Source: Hyunsoonleella ulvae
GTDB lineage: Bacteria > Bacteroidota > Bacteroidia > Flavobacteriales > Flavobacteriaceae
Assembly: GCF_016827605.1 (NCBI RefSeq)
Contig: NZ_JAEPJQ010000002.1
Span: 620,001 to 684,000 of the forward strand
Direction: 5' to 3'
Length of the DNA stretch: 64,000 nt
Position 1 is the first letter of the stretch. Each line of letters starts with the position of its first letter. The position numbers were made by a program, and so were the translations under genes. The notes beneath the pieces were generated by a model. That model was not told the origin of the DNA. It saw only the letters and a program-made list of their open reading frames with translations, and did no database searches. Shown piece after piece: positions 16,316 to 24,644 of this stretch.

Positions 16316-17563
16316 TTAAAATTGTCTCTCTGGATGAAAACAAGTAAGTGGTAATGTTGTTTTCTTGTCTGAAATGATTTCTGAAACTAACCTACCTGTT
16401 GCCGGCCCTAAACTCCAACCCATCATGGCATGACCTGTAGCTATGGTTAAGTTTTTGTGCTTTGAGGTTTTACCAATATACGGCAAACCATCTGGTGTAC
16501 AGGGACGCAATCCACATCTTGCTTCTGCTTTTTCTTCTGGAGTAATCTTAAGCTGATTGTAGTATAAGGCACTGGCTTCCGCTATTGCATTTACACGTAC
16601 AGGGTTTACGCTATGGTTTATGCCTGCTAGCTCCATGGTGCCTGCAAAACGTGTAAAACCATCCATAGGTGTTACGGCGACTTTAGCTTCACATAAAATA
16701 GCTGGGATGGTAATGTGAGTATCACGTTTTATATTTAAGCTATAGCCTTTACCTGCCTGAAGCAACATTTTTAATCCTAATCTTTCACTTAGTTTTGGAC
16801 TCCAACTTCCTGCTGCCAAAACAAGCTCATCGCAAGTTAAACGCTGCTGATTAGTTATAATTTTTGAAATGCTATGATTATTTATTTCTACATCAATAAC
16901 CTCTTCATTCCTGTAAATTGATACGCCACTATTTATTAGGTACGACATCATCTCTTGCATGAAATTATTTGGGGTCATGTGGGCATCAGAGTGATAATAC
17001 ACGGCACCCTTTATATTTAAATTAGCTTTGGGTTCTAATTTTGAAACCTCTGATGCCGATAAATGCTCAACTTGTAGACCTTCACTTATACCCCGTTTAC
17101 CAACTTCCCATTCTTCTTCGCCCAACTTATCGGTCTTATAACACATTAAAAGTCCTTTCTTTTCATAATGAAAATTAAAGTCTTTTGAGTGTTTTAAACT
17201 TTCATATAAATCTCTACTAAGTAAATTAATATCCAATATGGGCTTTATGGATTTTTCTACTTTTGAAGGTGTTGCCGATTTTTTAAATGCCCAAGCCCAT
17301 TTTAAGAATTCTGAATCTAATCTTGGTTTTATGTAGAGCGGACTTTTAGGGTTAAACATCCATTTTAATCCTTTTGAAATCATACCTGGGGCAGCTAATG
17401 AAATAAAATGACTTGGCGCTATATAACCGGCGTTGATATGAGACGCCCCAGAATCCATATTGGATTTGTCAATAACCGTTACTTGATATCCCTCTTGTAG
17501 AAGGTAATAGGCTGAGCACAATCCAATAATTCCACCTCCAATAATAATTACATGCTTTCCCAT
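16316..17563 (-). CDS. FAD-dependent D-amino acid dehydrogenase, probable cis-4-hydroxy-D-proline dehydrogenase
   Basis: A DadA/DAO-family flavoprotein of 415 residues. The N-terminus VIIIGGGIIGLCSAYYL is the FAD-binding Rossmann motif. The C-terminal region has CGLRPCTPDGLPYIG and TGHAMMGWSLGPATGRLVSE, typical of the family. In this operon the expected reaction is oxidation of cis-4-hydroxy-D-proline to 1-pyrroline-4-hydroxy-2-carboxylate, with electrons passed to the respiratory chain. It is the last gene of the operon, 8 bp after the epimerase. The substrate is inferred from its neighbours; a general D-amino acid dehydrogenase is the alternative. Confidence 0.87.
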   Translation of the reverse strand: MGKHVIIIGGGIIGLCSAYYLLQEGYQVTVIDKSNMDSGASHINAGYIAPSHFISLAAPGMISKGLKWMFNPKSPLYIKPRLDSEFLKWAWAFKKSATPSKVEKSIKPILDINLLSRDLYESLKHSKDFNFHYEKKGLLMCYKTDKLGEEEWEVGKRGISEGLQVEHLSASEVSKLEPKANLNIKGAVYYHSDAHMTPNNFMQEMMSYLINSGVSIYRNEEVIDVEINNHSISKIITNQQRLTCDELVLAAGSWSPKLSERLGLKMLLQAGKGYSLNIKRDTHITIPAILCEAKVAVTPMDGFTRFAGTMELAGINHSVNPVRVNAIAEASALYYNQLKITPEEKAEARCGLRPCTPDGLPYIGKTSKHKNLTIATGHAMMGWSLGPATGRLVSEIISDKKTTLPLTCFHPERQF

Positions 17564-17571
17564 ACCAACAT

Positions 17572-18582
17572 TTATATTACTTGAAATCCGTGCGCATATG
17601 GATCATCTTTATCATCTATAATTATGGTGTTGTAACCATAAACTTTTGCCCAACCTTTTATACTGGGAATTATTGCTGGTTTGCCATCAATTGAAACCTC
17701 AGCTTCAACACGCCCTACAAATTTACTTCCTATATAACTTTCGTGTATAAAGTCTTCCCCCTTTTTTAATTTTCCTTTGGCATATAATTGTGCTATTCTT
17801 GCTGAAGTACCTGTTCCACAAGGACTCCTATCTATGGCTTTATCTCCATAAAACACCGCATTCCTCCCAGAAGAACTGGGATCTAACGGTTCTCCCGTCC
17901 AAAGCAAATGCGACACATCCCTGATAGTATCATTTTCTGGATGGATAAATACATTTGGATATTTCTTGTTGATACGTTGACGCAATTCTTGGGAATACTG
18001 AATAATTTTGCTTGCTGAAACATCTTGAACTCCATAAAAATTCTCTTGAGGGTCTATTATAGCATAAAAATTACCTCCATAGGCTACATCAAAAGTTAAT
18101 TGCCCTAGTTCTGGGCATTCTACACTTAAATCGGTTTCAGCCAAATAGCTTTTCACATTGGTTAAACGCACCCAATCTACCTTATTCCCTGTTTGTTGAT
18201 ATTCGATTTCCACTAACCCTGCAGGCGCTTCCATCTTCATTTTACCTGGTGTTTTTGGTGTTACCAACCCTTCTTCTACAGCAATGGTTATGGTGCCAAT
18301 TGTGCCATGTCCACACATGGGCAAACATCCAGAGGTTTCAATAAACAGGATAGCAAAATCATTTTCAGGATTATGTGGCGGATACAAAATGCTGCCACTC
18401 ATCATATCGTGTCCACGAGGTTCAAACATTAAACCTTTACGAATCCAATCATACTCCTTTAGAAAATGTTGGCGCTTTTCACTCATAGTTGCACCAAGTA
18501 ACTCTGGCCCGCCTTTTTTTACAACGCGAACTGGATTTCCACAGGTGTGCGCATCAATACAAACAAATGTATTTCTAGCCAT
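17572..18582 (-). CDS. 4-hydroxyproline 2-epimerase (proline racemase family)
   Basis: A proline-racemase-fold enzyme of 336 residues. Both catalytic cysteines are present, C90 in MCGHGTIG and C255 in RSPCGTGTSA. The two-Cys form favours epimerase or racemase activity over the Thr-containing 3-hydroxyproline dehydratases. It should convert trans-4-hydroxy-L-proline to cis-4-hydroxy-D-proline, the entry step of the pathway completed by the other three genes of the operon. Spacing is 6 bp after the aldehyde dehydrogenase and 8 bp before the oxidoreductase. Confidence 0.9.
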   Translation of the reverse strand: MARNTFVCIDAHTCGNPVRVVKKGGPELLGATMSEKRQHFLKEYDWIRKGLMFEPRGHDMMSGSILYPPHNPENDFAILFIETSGCLPMCGHGTIGTITIAVEEGLVTPKTPGKMKMEAPAGLVEIEYQQTGNKVDWVRLTNVKSYLAETDLSVECPELGQLTFDVAYGGNFYAIIDPQENFYGVQDVSASKIIQYSQELRQRINKKYPNVFIHPENDTIRDVSHLLWTGEPLDPSSSGRNAVFYGDKAIDRSPCGTGTSARIAQLYAKGKLKKGEDFIHESYIGSKFVGRVEAEVSIDGKPAIIPSIKGWAKVYGYNTIIIDDKDDPYAHGFQVI

Positions 18583-18588
18583 TCTTGT

Positions 18589-20112
18589 TTATTTTAAAGC
18601 TTCTGGTAATAGTTCCTTTGGAAAGGATTGATAACTTAAGGGGCGTACCCATCGTTTTATAGAATTAGTTCCTACTGCCGTAAATCTAGAATCTGTTGAT
18701 GCTGGATACGGCCCACCGTGCTGCATTGACGGACACACTTCTACTCCTGTAGGCACACCGTTAAAAATAATTCTACCAACGCGCAACTCTAAGGCATCTA
18801 TAATATTTTGCAAATTAGAATACTCTTCTTCTTCAGCAATCACGGTTCCTGTTAATTGGCCTTCTAAAGCATTGATGATAGCGATTAATTCTGATTCATC
18901 CTTTGCTTTTACCACCAATGAAAAAGGCCCGAATACTTCTTGTTGTAATTTAGGATTTTCTAAAAAGTCTTCTCCCGAAACACTTACAATTTGTGATACT
19001 GCATAGTTAGTTGCTACTTCGGTATCAATTTTAGCAATAACTTGGACACCTTTTTGAGAGGTTACTGTTAATCCATTTTGCTCAAAACCTTTTTTAATTT
19101 TTGGATGTAACATACATTGCGCTTCTGCAGCAATGGTTTTACTTGCCAGATCTTTTATAAATTCTTTTGTGTTTTCACTATCAATCGTCAAAATTAAACC
19201 TGGGTTGGTACAAAACTGTCCCGTTCCTAAAGTAATTGAACCCGCATACTGAGATGCTAAAGCTTCTGAACGGTTTTCGATAGCTTTGGGAGTAATAATT
19301 ACAGGGTTTATACTGCCCATTTCTGCAAAAACAGGTATAGGCTCATTACGTTGTGACGCCAAATCGTAAAGCGCTCTTCCACCTGTTACACTACCCGTAA
19401 AACCTACAGCCTTTACATTTTGATGTTTTACTAGCTGCGTACCAACCTCTACTCCATTACCATTTAAGTTGGAAAATACGCCGTTTGGCATTCCTGTTTC
19501 TTTAGCTGCTTTAAGTACTGCCTTAGCCACCAATTCTCCTGTACCAGAATGCATAGGGTGAGATTTTACAATTACAGGACAACCTGCAGCCAACGCGCTT
19601 GCCGTATCCCCTCCTGCTGTTGAAAATGCGAGTGGAAAATTACTAGCACCTAGCACCACTACTGGACCAAGTGGAATGGATGTTTTTCTCAAATCTGCCT
19701 TTGGCAATGGTGTTCTATTTGGGTCTGCAGTATCAAAACTGTTATCTCTCCATTGCTCATCTGCAATTAATTCAGCAAAAGAACGCAATTGAAAAATGGT
19801 TCTTCCACGCTCGCCAATAGCTCTTCCTTCAGGCAGTCCAGATTCGGACATATACATGTCGATAAGTGTTTGGTCCAATGCTAAAATTTCATCTGCTATG
19901 GCGTTTAAAAATTCGGCACGTTTTGCTCCCGATACTTTTCTGTATACTTTAAAAGCGTCCCAAGCTAGGTTTACGGCTTCATCTATTTCATCTTCAGTCG
20001 CATCAATAAACGCCGTATCGTTTTCAATGTTCAATTTTGGGTTAACGGTTTTATATGTTTTAGCTCCAGAGGCTTTTAAGGTTTGCCCGATATAGTTTTT
20101 TCCAGTAATCAT
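18589..20112 (-). CDS. Aldehyde dehydrogenase, probable 2-oxoglutarate semialdehyde (2,5-dioxovalerate) dehydrogenase
   Basis: A full-length NAD(P)-dependent aldehyde dehydrogenase of 507 residues. The catalytic Glu is in FAEMGSINP and the catalytic Cys in GTGQFCTNPG, both variants characteristic of alpha-ketoglutarate semialdehyde dehydrogenases. The nucleotide loop is GFTGSVTGGRALYDLA. It should produce 2-oxoglutarate, the final product of hydroxyproline breakdown. It is second in the operon, 72 bp after the deaminase gene and 6 bp before the epimerase. Confidence 0.9.
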   Translation of the reverse strand: MITGKNYIGQTLKASGAKTYKTVNPKLNIENDTAFIDATEDEIDEAVNLAWDAFKVYRKVSGAKRAEFLNAIADEILALDQTLIDMYMSESGLPEGRAIGERGRTIFQLRSFAELIADEQWRDNSFDTADPNRTPLPKADLRKTSIPLGPVVVLGASNFPLAFSTAGGDTASALAAGCPVIVKSHPMHSGTGELVAKAVLKAAKETGMPNGVFSNLNGNGVEVGTQLVKHQNVKAVGFTGSVTGGRALYDLASQRNEPIPVFAEMGSINPVIITPKAIENRSEALASQYAGSITLGTGQFCTNPGLILTIDSENTKEFIKDLASKTIAAEAQCMLHPKIKKGFEQNGLTVTSQKGVQVIAKIDTEVATNYAVSQIVSVSGEDFLENPKLQQEVFGPFSLVVKAKDESELIAIINALEGQLTGTVIAEEEEYSNLQNIIDALELRVGRIIFNGVPTGVEVCPSMQHGGPYPASTDSRFTAVGTNSIKRWVRPLSYQSFPKELLPEALK

Positions 20113-20184
20113 ATTGACTTATTTTTTTATTCTTTATCCAAATTTACTCGTTTGCAAACTTCTTTTTTTCACAATTTAAAAGAA

Positions 20185-21141
20185 TCAACTTATTAAGTCC
20201 AGTGCTTCAAGCCTTTCTTTTGCTAGAATATATCTTGCACGGACATCATCAATTTGCTGTTTAGTTAATTTCTTACCAAAAGTACGCAGTCCTCCAGCAA
20301 TATCATTATGATGAATTCCCATAGCAAGTTTAAGATATTCCAAAAGCAACGGCTGAGCATCTAGATACGATATGGAATTTAAAGCCTGAGAAATTTTATT
20401 TGCCTTAGTCCATTCTCCATTTAAAACATATTCCTGCATGGTAACACTTGCTTTTGGGAAGATATTGCCTACACCAGTAATCCCACCACATGCTCCAGCA
20501 AGTCCTGCATGTACTGTAACTGTATCTACTCCTGCCAAAACTTTTAAATCTTTGTTCTCCAGCATCAGAGTTTCAATAATCGAAACATCTATAGTCGATA
20601 TTTTAAGAGCAGTTACTTTAGGAAGCACAGAAAGTCTTAAAAGAAGATCAGTTGAAAGTGAATGGTAACCAGCTGCATCAGGATTGTTATAAGGCATCAT
20701 TGTTACACCTACATCCTTTGCAGTTGCTTCAGAAAGTTCATAATACTCATACATTTCTTTTTCAGAAGGAACCGCCTTAGTTGTTGGTGGCATGACCATA
20801 ACCGTATCAACTCCAACTGTTGCAAGTCCTTCAATAATTTTGGCAAGCTCTTCCTTAGTTTCTGCTGAAGCGCCGCTGATTAACGGAACGTTGTATTCTT
20901 TAGCAACCTCAGAAAGGCATTTAAGTAAAGAAAGACGCTGTTTGCTACTTAGGTAGCTATTCTCACCCAGAGTACCAGAACCTACAAGTCCGCTCATTCT
21001 GCTTCCGCCCTTTCCTTGAGCTTTTAAGATACCTGCTGCCTGTTTTTGTGTTGTATCAAAGTCAATTTCAAGAGTACCAGACTTTGACTCTTTCAACCAT
21101 GTAAACACTGCAGGCATTACGCCATCCCAATTGGATTTCAT
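20185..21141 (-). CDS. DapA/NAL-superfamily lyase, probable 1-pyrroline-4-hydroxy-2-carboxylate deaminase
   Basis: A TIM-barrel protein of 318 residues of the dihydrodipicolinate synthase/N-acetylneuraminate lyase superfamily. The Schiff-base lysine is K180 in VTALKIST and the conserved Tyr is Y151 in MPYNNPD. The glycine-rich GLVGSGTLGEN replaces the DapA GTTGE motif, so this is not DapA itself. In hydroxyproline operons this class deaminates and dehydrates pyrroline-4-hydroxy-2-carboxylate to 2-oxoglutarate semialdehyde. It is the first gene of the operon and is divergent from an AraC regulator 164 bp away. Confidence 0.85.
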   Translation of the reverse strand: MKSNWDGVMPAVFTWLKESKSGTLEIDFDTTQKQAAGILKAQGKGGSRMSGLVGSGTLGENSYLSSKQRLSLLKCLSEVAKEYNVPLISGASAETKEELAKIIEGLATVGVDTVMVMPPTTKAVPSEKEMYEYYELSEATAKDVGVTMMPYNNPDAAGYHSLSTDLLLRLSVLPKVTALKISTIDVSIIETLMLENKDLKVLAGVDTVTVHAGLAGACGGITGVGNIFPKASVTMQEYVLNGEWTKANKISQALNSISYLDAQPLLLEYLKLAMGIHHNDIAGGLRTFGKKLTKQQIDDVRARYILAKERLEALDLIS

Positions 21142-21253
21142 CTTATTTTATTCTTATTAATGAGTCATAAAACTATATAAATATTACTAGCAACAGTACT
21201 ACTAAATTATTCATTTATAGTATTATATTATCCATTAATTTACATCATTTTTA

Positions 21254-21261
21254 TATTTTTG
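21254..21261 (+). promoter_or_regulatory. -7 element for the AraC regulator gene
   Basis: TATTTTTG matches the Bacteroidota -7 consensus TAnnTTTG exactly and lies 45 bp upstream of the AraC start at 21306. The 21142-21305 region also has to drive the hydroxyproline operon in the other direction. I see no equally clear element for that side. Confidence 0.5.
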
Positions 21262-21305
21262 GAATATTATTCATGTATTTTTAACATGAAAATTGAGAAT
21301 AAACC

Positions 21306-22148
21306 ATGAAGGTTTTACCCTTTAAAATACCTAAACCCGAGTTAAATGCTGTTGTTTTTCAAGAAGACAGGGGAACGACTTTCTTTGGAAAATTACATCA
21401 GCATGAAGAAATCCAAATTAGTTTAATACTTTCGGGCGAGGGCAATTTGATAGTTGGAGATACTATAAATCGGTATAAGGAAGGGGATATTTTGGTAATA
21501 GGGAGCAATATTCCGCATGTATTTAATAGTGACACTCAAAAGAAAAAACAATCTAGAATGTTCACGGTATTTTTCTCAAAACAGTTATTGGGTGATGCCT
21601 TTTTTAAGTTGAATGAACTTAGAGAAGTTTCCAATTTTTTTAAGCGTTCAGAATATGGATTCAAAATTAATTCTAAAAAAAGATGGGCTACCGATTTAAT
21701 TCTAAAAACTGAAACTGCAAGTCAATTAGAGCACCTTATCATTTTAATCCAACTCTTAAAAATTGGAAGCGAAGCCAGATATACACCACTTTCTACGTTT
21801 ATATATACCAAGAATTATACTGATAATGAGGGTAACAGAATGCGTGATGTTTTTGAATATACTATGGCCCATTACAAAACCACTATTACTTTGGAAACCA
21901 TTGCTAATGTCGCCAACATGACCAAAAATGCGTTTTGCAAATATTTTAAAAAACGTACCAACAAAACCTATATTACGTTTTTAAATGAAATACGTGTGGA
22001 GCATGCCACTCGATTATTGGAGCACCAAAAAGATTTATCTATAGTTGAAATAGCTGAACTTTCGGGATTTAACAATCTATCTAATTTCAATAGGCAATTT
22101 AAACAGGTAAAAGGGTTGGCGCCTTCTGAACTTAGAAAGACTACTTAA
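21306..22148 (+). CDS. AraC-family regulator with N-terminal cupin, probable hydroxyproline operon regulator
   Basis: A protein of 280 residues. The N-terminal cupin (about 20-90: FGKLHQHEEIQISLILSGEG, YKEGDILVIGSNIPHVF) is the effector-binding domain. The C-terminal double helix-turn-helix (about 185-280) includes TLETIANVANMTKNAFCKYFKKRT and SIVEIAELSGFNNLSNFNRQFK. It is transcribed divergently from the four-gene hydroxyproline operon, the standard arrangement for its local regulator. The effector is unknown; hydroxyproline or a pathway intermediate is likely. Confidence 0.88.
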   Translation: MKVLPFKIPKPELNAVVFQEDRGTTFFGKLHQHEEIQISLILSGEGNLIVGDTINRYKEGDILVIGSNIPHVFNSDTQKKKQSRMFTVFFSKQLLGDAFFKLNELREVSNFFKRSEYGFKINSKKRWATDLILKTETASQLEHLIILIQLLKIGSEARYTPLSTFIYTKNYTDNEGNRMRDVFEYTMAHYKTTITLETIANVANMTKNAFCKYFKKRTNKTYITFLNEIRVEHATRLLEHQKDLSIVEIAELSGFNNLSNFNRQFKQVKGLAPSELRKTT

Positions 22149-22529
22149 CATCTTCATCTTGTAGTTCTTAGATGTCTTGTGCTTCTCCCAAATCTTGATT
22201 TAAAGCCTATTAGATAAATACCTTTTAAAGTCCCTAATCTTTACCTTTTAATGTTTCTATGATTGAAGAAAAACTATAAAATATTGTTCTGGGTCGCTCT
22301 CTATCAATTTGGAAAAAATCTCTGGATTTTCTCATTCTGGGTCTTCCCATAATGCTAAACCATAAATCACACTACAAATAAAAAAGTGAGCTTCTCTTTA
22401 TTATTTATTTAATCTTCAATTAAATAACAATCCTTGTACTCATGTCTATTATCAGTCCAACTTAATGTTCCTATTATGTGCTTTATCTTAAATTAACAAA
22501 CACGTAATTGTTTTTACATATTTAGCTGA
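22149..22529. other. Gap between AraC and the PUL with coding-like debris
   Basis: This stretch is about 380 bp before the terminator hairpin. Most is AT-rich. Minus-strand 22257-22397 carries a protein-like reading frame broken by one TGA and is listed separately. No promoter, RNA gene or repeat is evident otherwise. Confidence 0.5.
22257..22397 (-). pseudogene. Possible remnant of a protein-coding gene, interrupted by one TGA
   Basis: Read on the minus strand the frame gives REAHFFICSVIYGLALWEDPE, a TGA (22332-22334), then ENPEIFSKLIESDPEQYF and IVFLQS before a TAG. The TGA could derive from TGG (Trp) by a single change. The sequence has no start codon and no upstream continuation, because a TAA precedes it. 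I do not recognise the family. It looks like a degraded 3' end, but chance remains possible. Confidence 0.25.
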
Positions 22530-22558
22530 GATACCTCGATACTTTGTATCGAGGTATC
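22530..22558 (-). terminator. Terminator-like perfect hairpin behind the GH-A lipoprotein gene
   Basis: A perfect 13-bp stem (22530-22542 with 22546-22558; core ACCTCGATAC) closes a 3-nt loop. It lies 34 bp after the stop of the gene at 22592-24046. There is no strong T tract. The hairpin at 24567-24599 behind the paralogous gene has the same core with a paired base change, so the two are homologous. Confidence 0.6.
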
Positions 22559-22591
22559 TTCATCCAGTAAGTTATGAGACATAAATTACTA

Positions 22592-24046
22592 CTAATTCAC
22601 ATCGAAAATTAAGCGATGTATTGAGTATTCTGATTGTGCATTCACATTAAATTGATATCCAGTAAAACTGCTATTATAGGTAGAAGGGTTTGTTGTTATT
22701 GTCATTGGTACCGCTGCTGCTGTATTAGAAGTATTTCCTGGTAGGAAAATATTTGATGACACTGGTGTTGTTTGTGGATTAGATCCCACTACACGTAAAC
22801 GTACCAATGTATTTGGTTCATCCATACCTGCAACATATACCGTAATTCTATTACCATCTCTTGATGCAACAGCTCTTATGTCTCCATTTGTAGTCGTAGC
22901 CAAAGCATCTCCTGTATAGTTTTGAGACATGTCTCCAAAAAGTTGTGCCGTTGGATACGTTACATTATAATTATCACTAAACAAACCAAGTCCTGGGATA
23001 GATGGATTTTTTGGTGGCCAAAATGCTGCAGCATCAGCACCAGATCGTGCAAGTTCATGTGTAAGTTCCACCAAAACGTTTGCTCCTTGAGCGTATACTT
23101 TATTGTTATTATAAGCCTTAGATGGTGCCCACTCTGATAAATGCACGTAATTTTTTCCAAAGTTATCTCTACATGCTATAATATTAGATTTCACATCAAC
23201 AATATTATGGGTTGTAGTATTATAACCTGCATAAGGATGTAGCGCAACTCCATCGGCAAAACTAAGGTCGCTTCCAAATATATTACTCATAGTGGTAAAC
23301 TCACTAGGAACCGTAAAGTCTCCATTAACTAATATTTTAAAGTTAGCATTTGGAAAGGTTTGACGAATATGCTTCACAACACGTTTTGCTATATGAGAAT
23401 AACTACTCAATTTTGAAGCACGCGAAACGCCTCCTCCCCATTGTAACCACCACTCATTTCCTACTTCTACGCTTAGTATATTGTTGGCCTCAGCAGTATT
23501 GATAGCATCTACAGCTTTTGATTTTAGTGTTTGAATGGCAGCCCACCACCCTGTTGACCACTGCGCTAGATTCATAGCGTCAACCGTTGGCACAACAATA
23601 CTTAGACTAGGTGGGTTAGTTCCCAGTACAGTGGAGATAGACGCTCCAGGAGTTGCTGGGGCATTTGGCCAGGTTGGAGTTGTATTAGTACTCCAATCAT
23701 AATATTCAGATTCCCAGCCTCCTGGAAATCTTATGCCCTGATAATTTATAGATTCTAATTTGTTTTCAAAAGTAGCATAATCAGAATCTGTTATTGTTCT
23801 CCAATTATTATTTACACCAAAAAACTCGTTAGATATAGCTACTCGGTTATTAGTATACAACCAAATATCTACGGTTTGTTGTGCTGTCATTTGACTGCTA
23901 GAATTTGCAGTCAAACTCATTTCGGCAGTATTTTCTGCATTGTTTTGATCTAGCATATCTTCTTCATTTGTGTTACATGACACAAAGCCAAAAATTATGG
24001 TAAATAAGATTAAAGTTGATTTTTGTAAATAAAAATTTTTTTTCAT
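22592..24046 (-). CDS. Clan GH-A glycoside hydrolase-like lipoprotein, paralogue 1 (GH51/GH39-like)
   Basis: A lipoprotein of 484 residues (C24 in FVSCNTNEE) with a TIM-barrel domain. Motifs are FFGVNNNWRTIT, IRFPGGWESEYYDW (similar to the RxPGG strand of GH51), VEVGNEWWLQW and HLSEWAPSKAYNN. By clan GH-A logic E198 (after Asn) is the acid/base and E305 the nucleophile. The final about 110 residues form a small beta domain. It is a near neighbour duplicate of the gene at 24645-26090 and more distantly of 44310-45737. The substrate is unknown; cleavage of a side chain or backbone of the PUL glycan at the surface is inferred. It has its own operator (24074-24132) and terminator hairpin. Confidence 0.75.
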   Translation of the reverse strand: MKKNFYLQKSTLILFTIIFGFVSCNTNEEDMLDQNNAENTAEMSLTANSSSQMTAQQTVDIWLYTNNRVAISNEFFGVNNNWRTITDSDYATFENKLESINYQGIRFPGGWESEYYDWSTNTTPTWPNAPATPGASISTVLGTNPPSLSIVVPTVDAMNLAQWSTGWWAAIQTLKSKAVDAINTAEANNILSVEVGNEWWLQWGGGVSRASKLSSYSHIAKRVVKHIRQTFPNANFKILVNGDFTVPSEFTTMSNIFGSDLSFADGVALHPYAGYNTTTHNIVDVKSNIIACRDNFGKNYVHLSEWAPSKAYNNNKVYAQGANVLVELTHELARSGADAAAFWPPKNPSIPGLGLFSDNYNVTYPTAQLFGDMSQNYTGDALATTTNGDIRAVASRDGNRITVYVAGMDEPNTLVRLRVVGSNPQTTPVSSNIFLPGNTSNTAAAVPMTITTNPSTYNSSFTGYQFNVNAQSEYSIHRLIFDVN

Positions 24047-24073
24047 TTTGGAATAGTTTAGTTGTTTAACTGA

Positions 24074-24132
24074 CTAAATTACAGAAAACAACACGATACA
24101 CTTATGGATAATTTTTCTCATTAGATAGACGT
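24074..24132 (-). promoter_or_regulatory. PUL-type promoter and direct-repeat operator for GH-A paralogue 1
   Basis: Plus-strand half-sites TGGATAA (24105-24111) and TAGACGT (24126-24132) have a 21-bp period. The second matches the consensus in its first five bases. The -7-like element TAATTTAG on the minus strand (24074-24081) is 23 nt from the nearer half-site and 28 bp upstream of the start codon at 24046. Confidence 0.55.
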
Positions 24133-24275
24133 TAACACTTTCATTTTTTATTATATCCTGAAAAAGTTATGTGATTTTTTTCCTTAAAATTAATGGTTTA
24201 AGGACTGGGGAAACACATAATATTTTAAGTTATACTTAGTTATGTAGCCCTAACTACCACCAGAATAAATACATT

Positions 24276-24410
24276 ATGAGCGACGAGATCTCTAAATATG
24301 ATTGGGTTCCTACTTGGTTACCATAAAACAAACTTTTAATGAGAATATATGTTGACTTCTGTAACGTTTGGAAAAGCCTAGTCGTAATATTCAAACAAAC
24401 AAGCCATTGA
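24276..24410 (+). pseudogene. Possible small coding remnant, interrupted by TAA
   Basis: The frame starts ATG and reads MSDEISKYDWVPTWLP, then TAA (24324-24326), and continues open as NKLLMRIYVDFCN and VWKSLVVIFKQTSH to a TGA. The composition, with three Trp and balanced charges, is protein-like. No start context or family is recognised, and it may be coincidence. Confidence 0.18.
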
Positions 24411-24566
24411 TTAATAAATGATTAAACATCTAACTGAATTAAAACATAAATTACTACTGTTCAAAAGAGTTTACTATTTAAGTTAGAATCTTTTGCAGCA
24501 CCTCTTTTACCATAAAAAAGCTTGGTGCAATGGAACACACTAAAAAAAGACGTTATCGTTTTAGCA

Positions 24567-24599
24567 AAGAACCTCGACACTTTGAGTGTCGAGGTTCTT
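24567..24599 (-). terminator. Terminator-like perfect hairpin behind GH-A paralogue 2
   Basis: A perfect 15-bp stem (24567-24581 with 24585-24599; core ACCTCGACAC) closes a 3-nt loop. It is 45 bp downstream of the stop at 24645. It shares its core with the hairpin at 22530-22558, differing by a T-A to C-G pair swap. Confidence 0.65.
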
Positions 24600-24644
24600 G
24601 ATTTTACTAACTAAATTTTATACTGTAACTATTATATAGTCACA

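Larger units (their letters stand above)
24047..24566. other. Upstream region of GH-A paralogue 1 with operator and coding-like debris
   Basis: This roughly 520-bp stretch holds the direct-repeat promoter of the gene at 22592-24046 (24074-24132). A plus-strand protein-like stretch at 24276-24410, interrupted by a TAA, is listed separately. The remainder shows no RNA gene or repeat. Confidence 0.5.

Noticed and set aside
21207-21234. TTATTCA and TTATCCA 21 bp apart upstream of the AraC gene at 21306, resembling the PUL operator in reverse orientation
   Set aside because: One half-site has a mismatch and the distance to the -7 element (19 nt) differs from the other five sites; treated as too weak to count.
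24530-24601. Short plus-strand ORF starting MEHTKKRRYRF
   Set aside because: It reads straight through the terminator hairpin at 24567-24599 and has no supporting context; the frame is a by-product of the palindrome.
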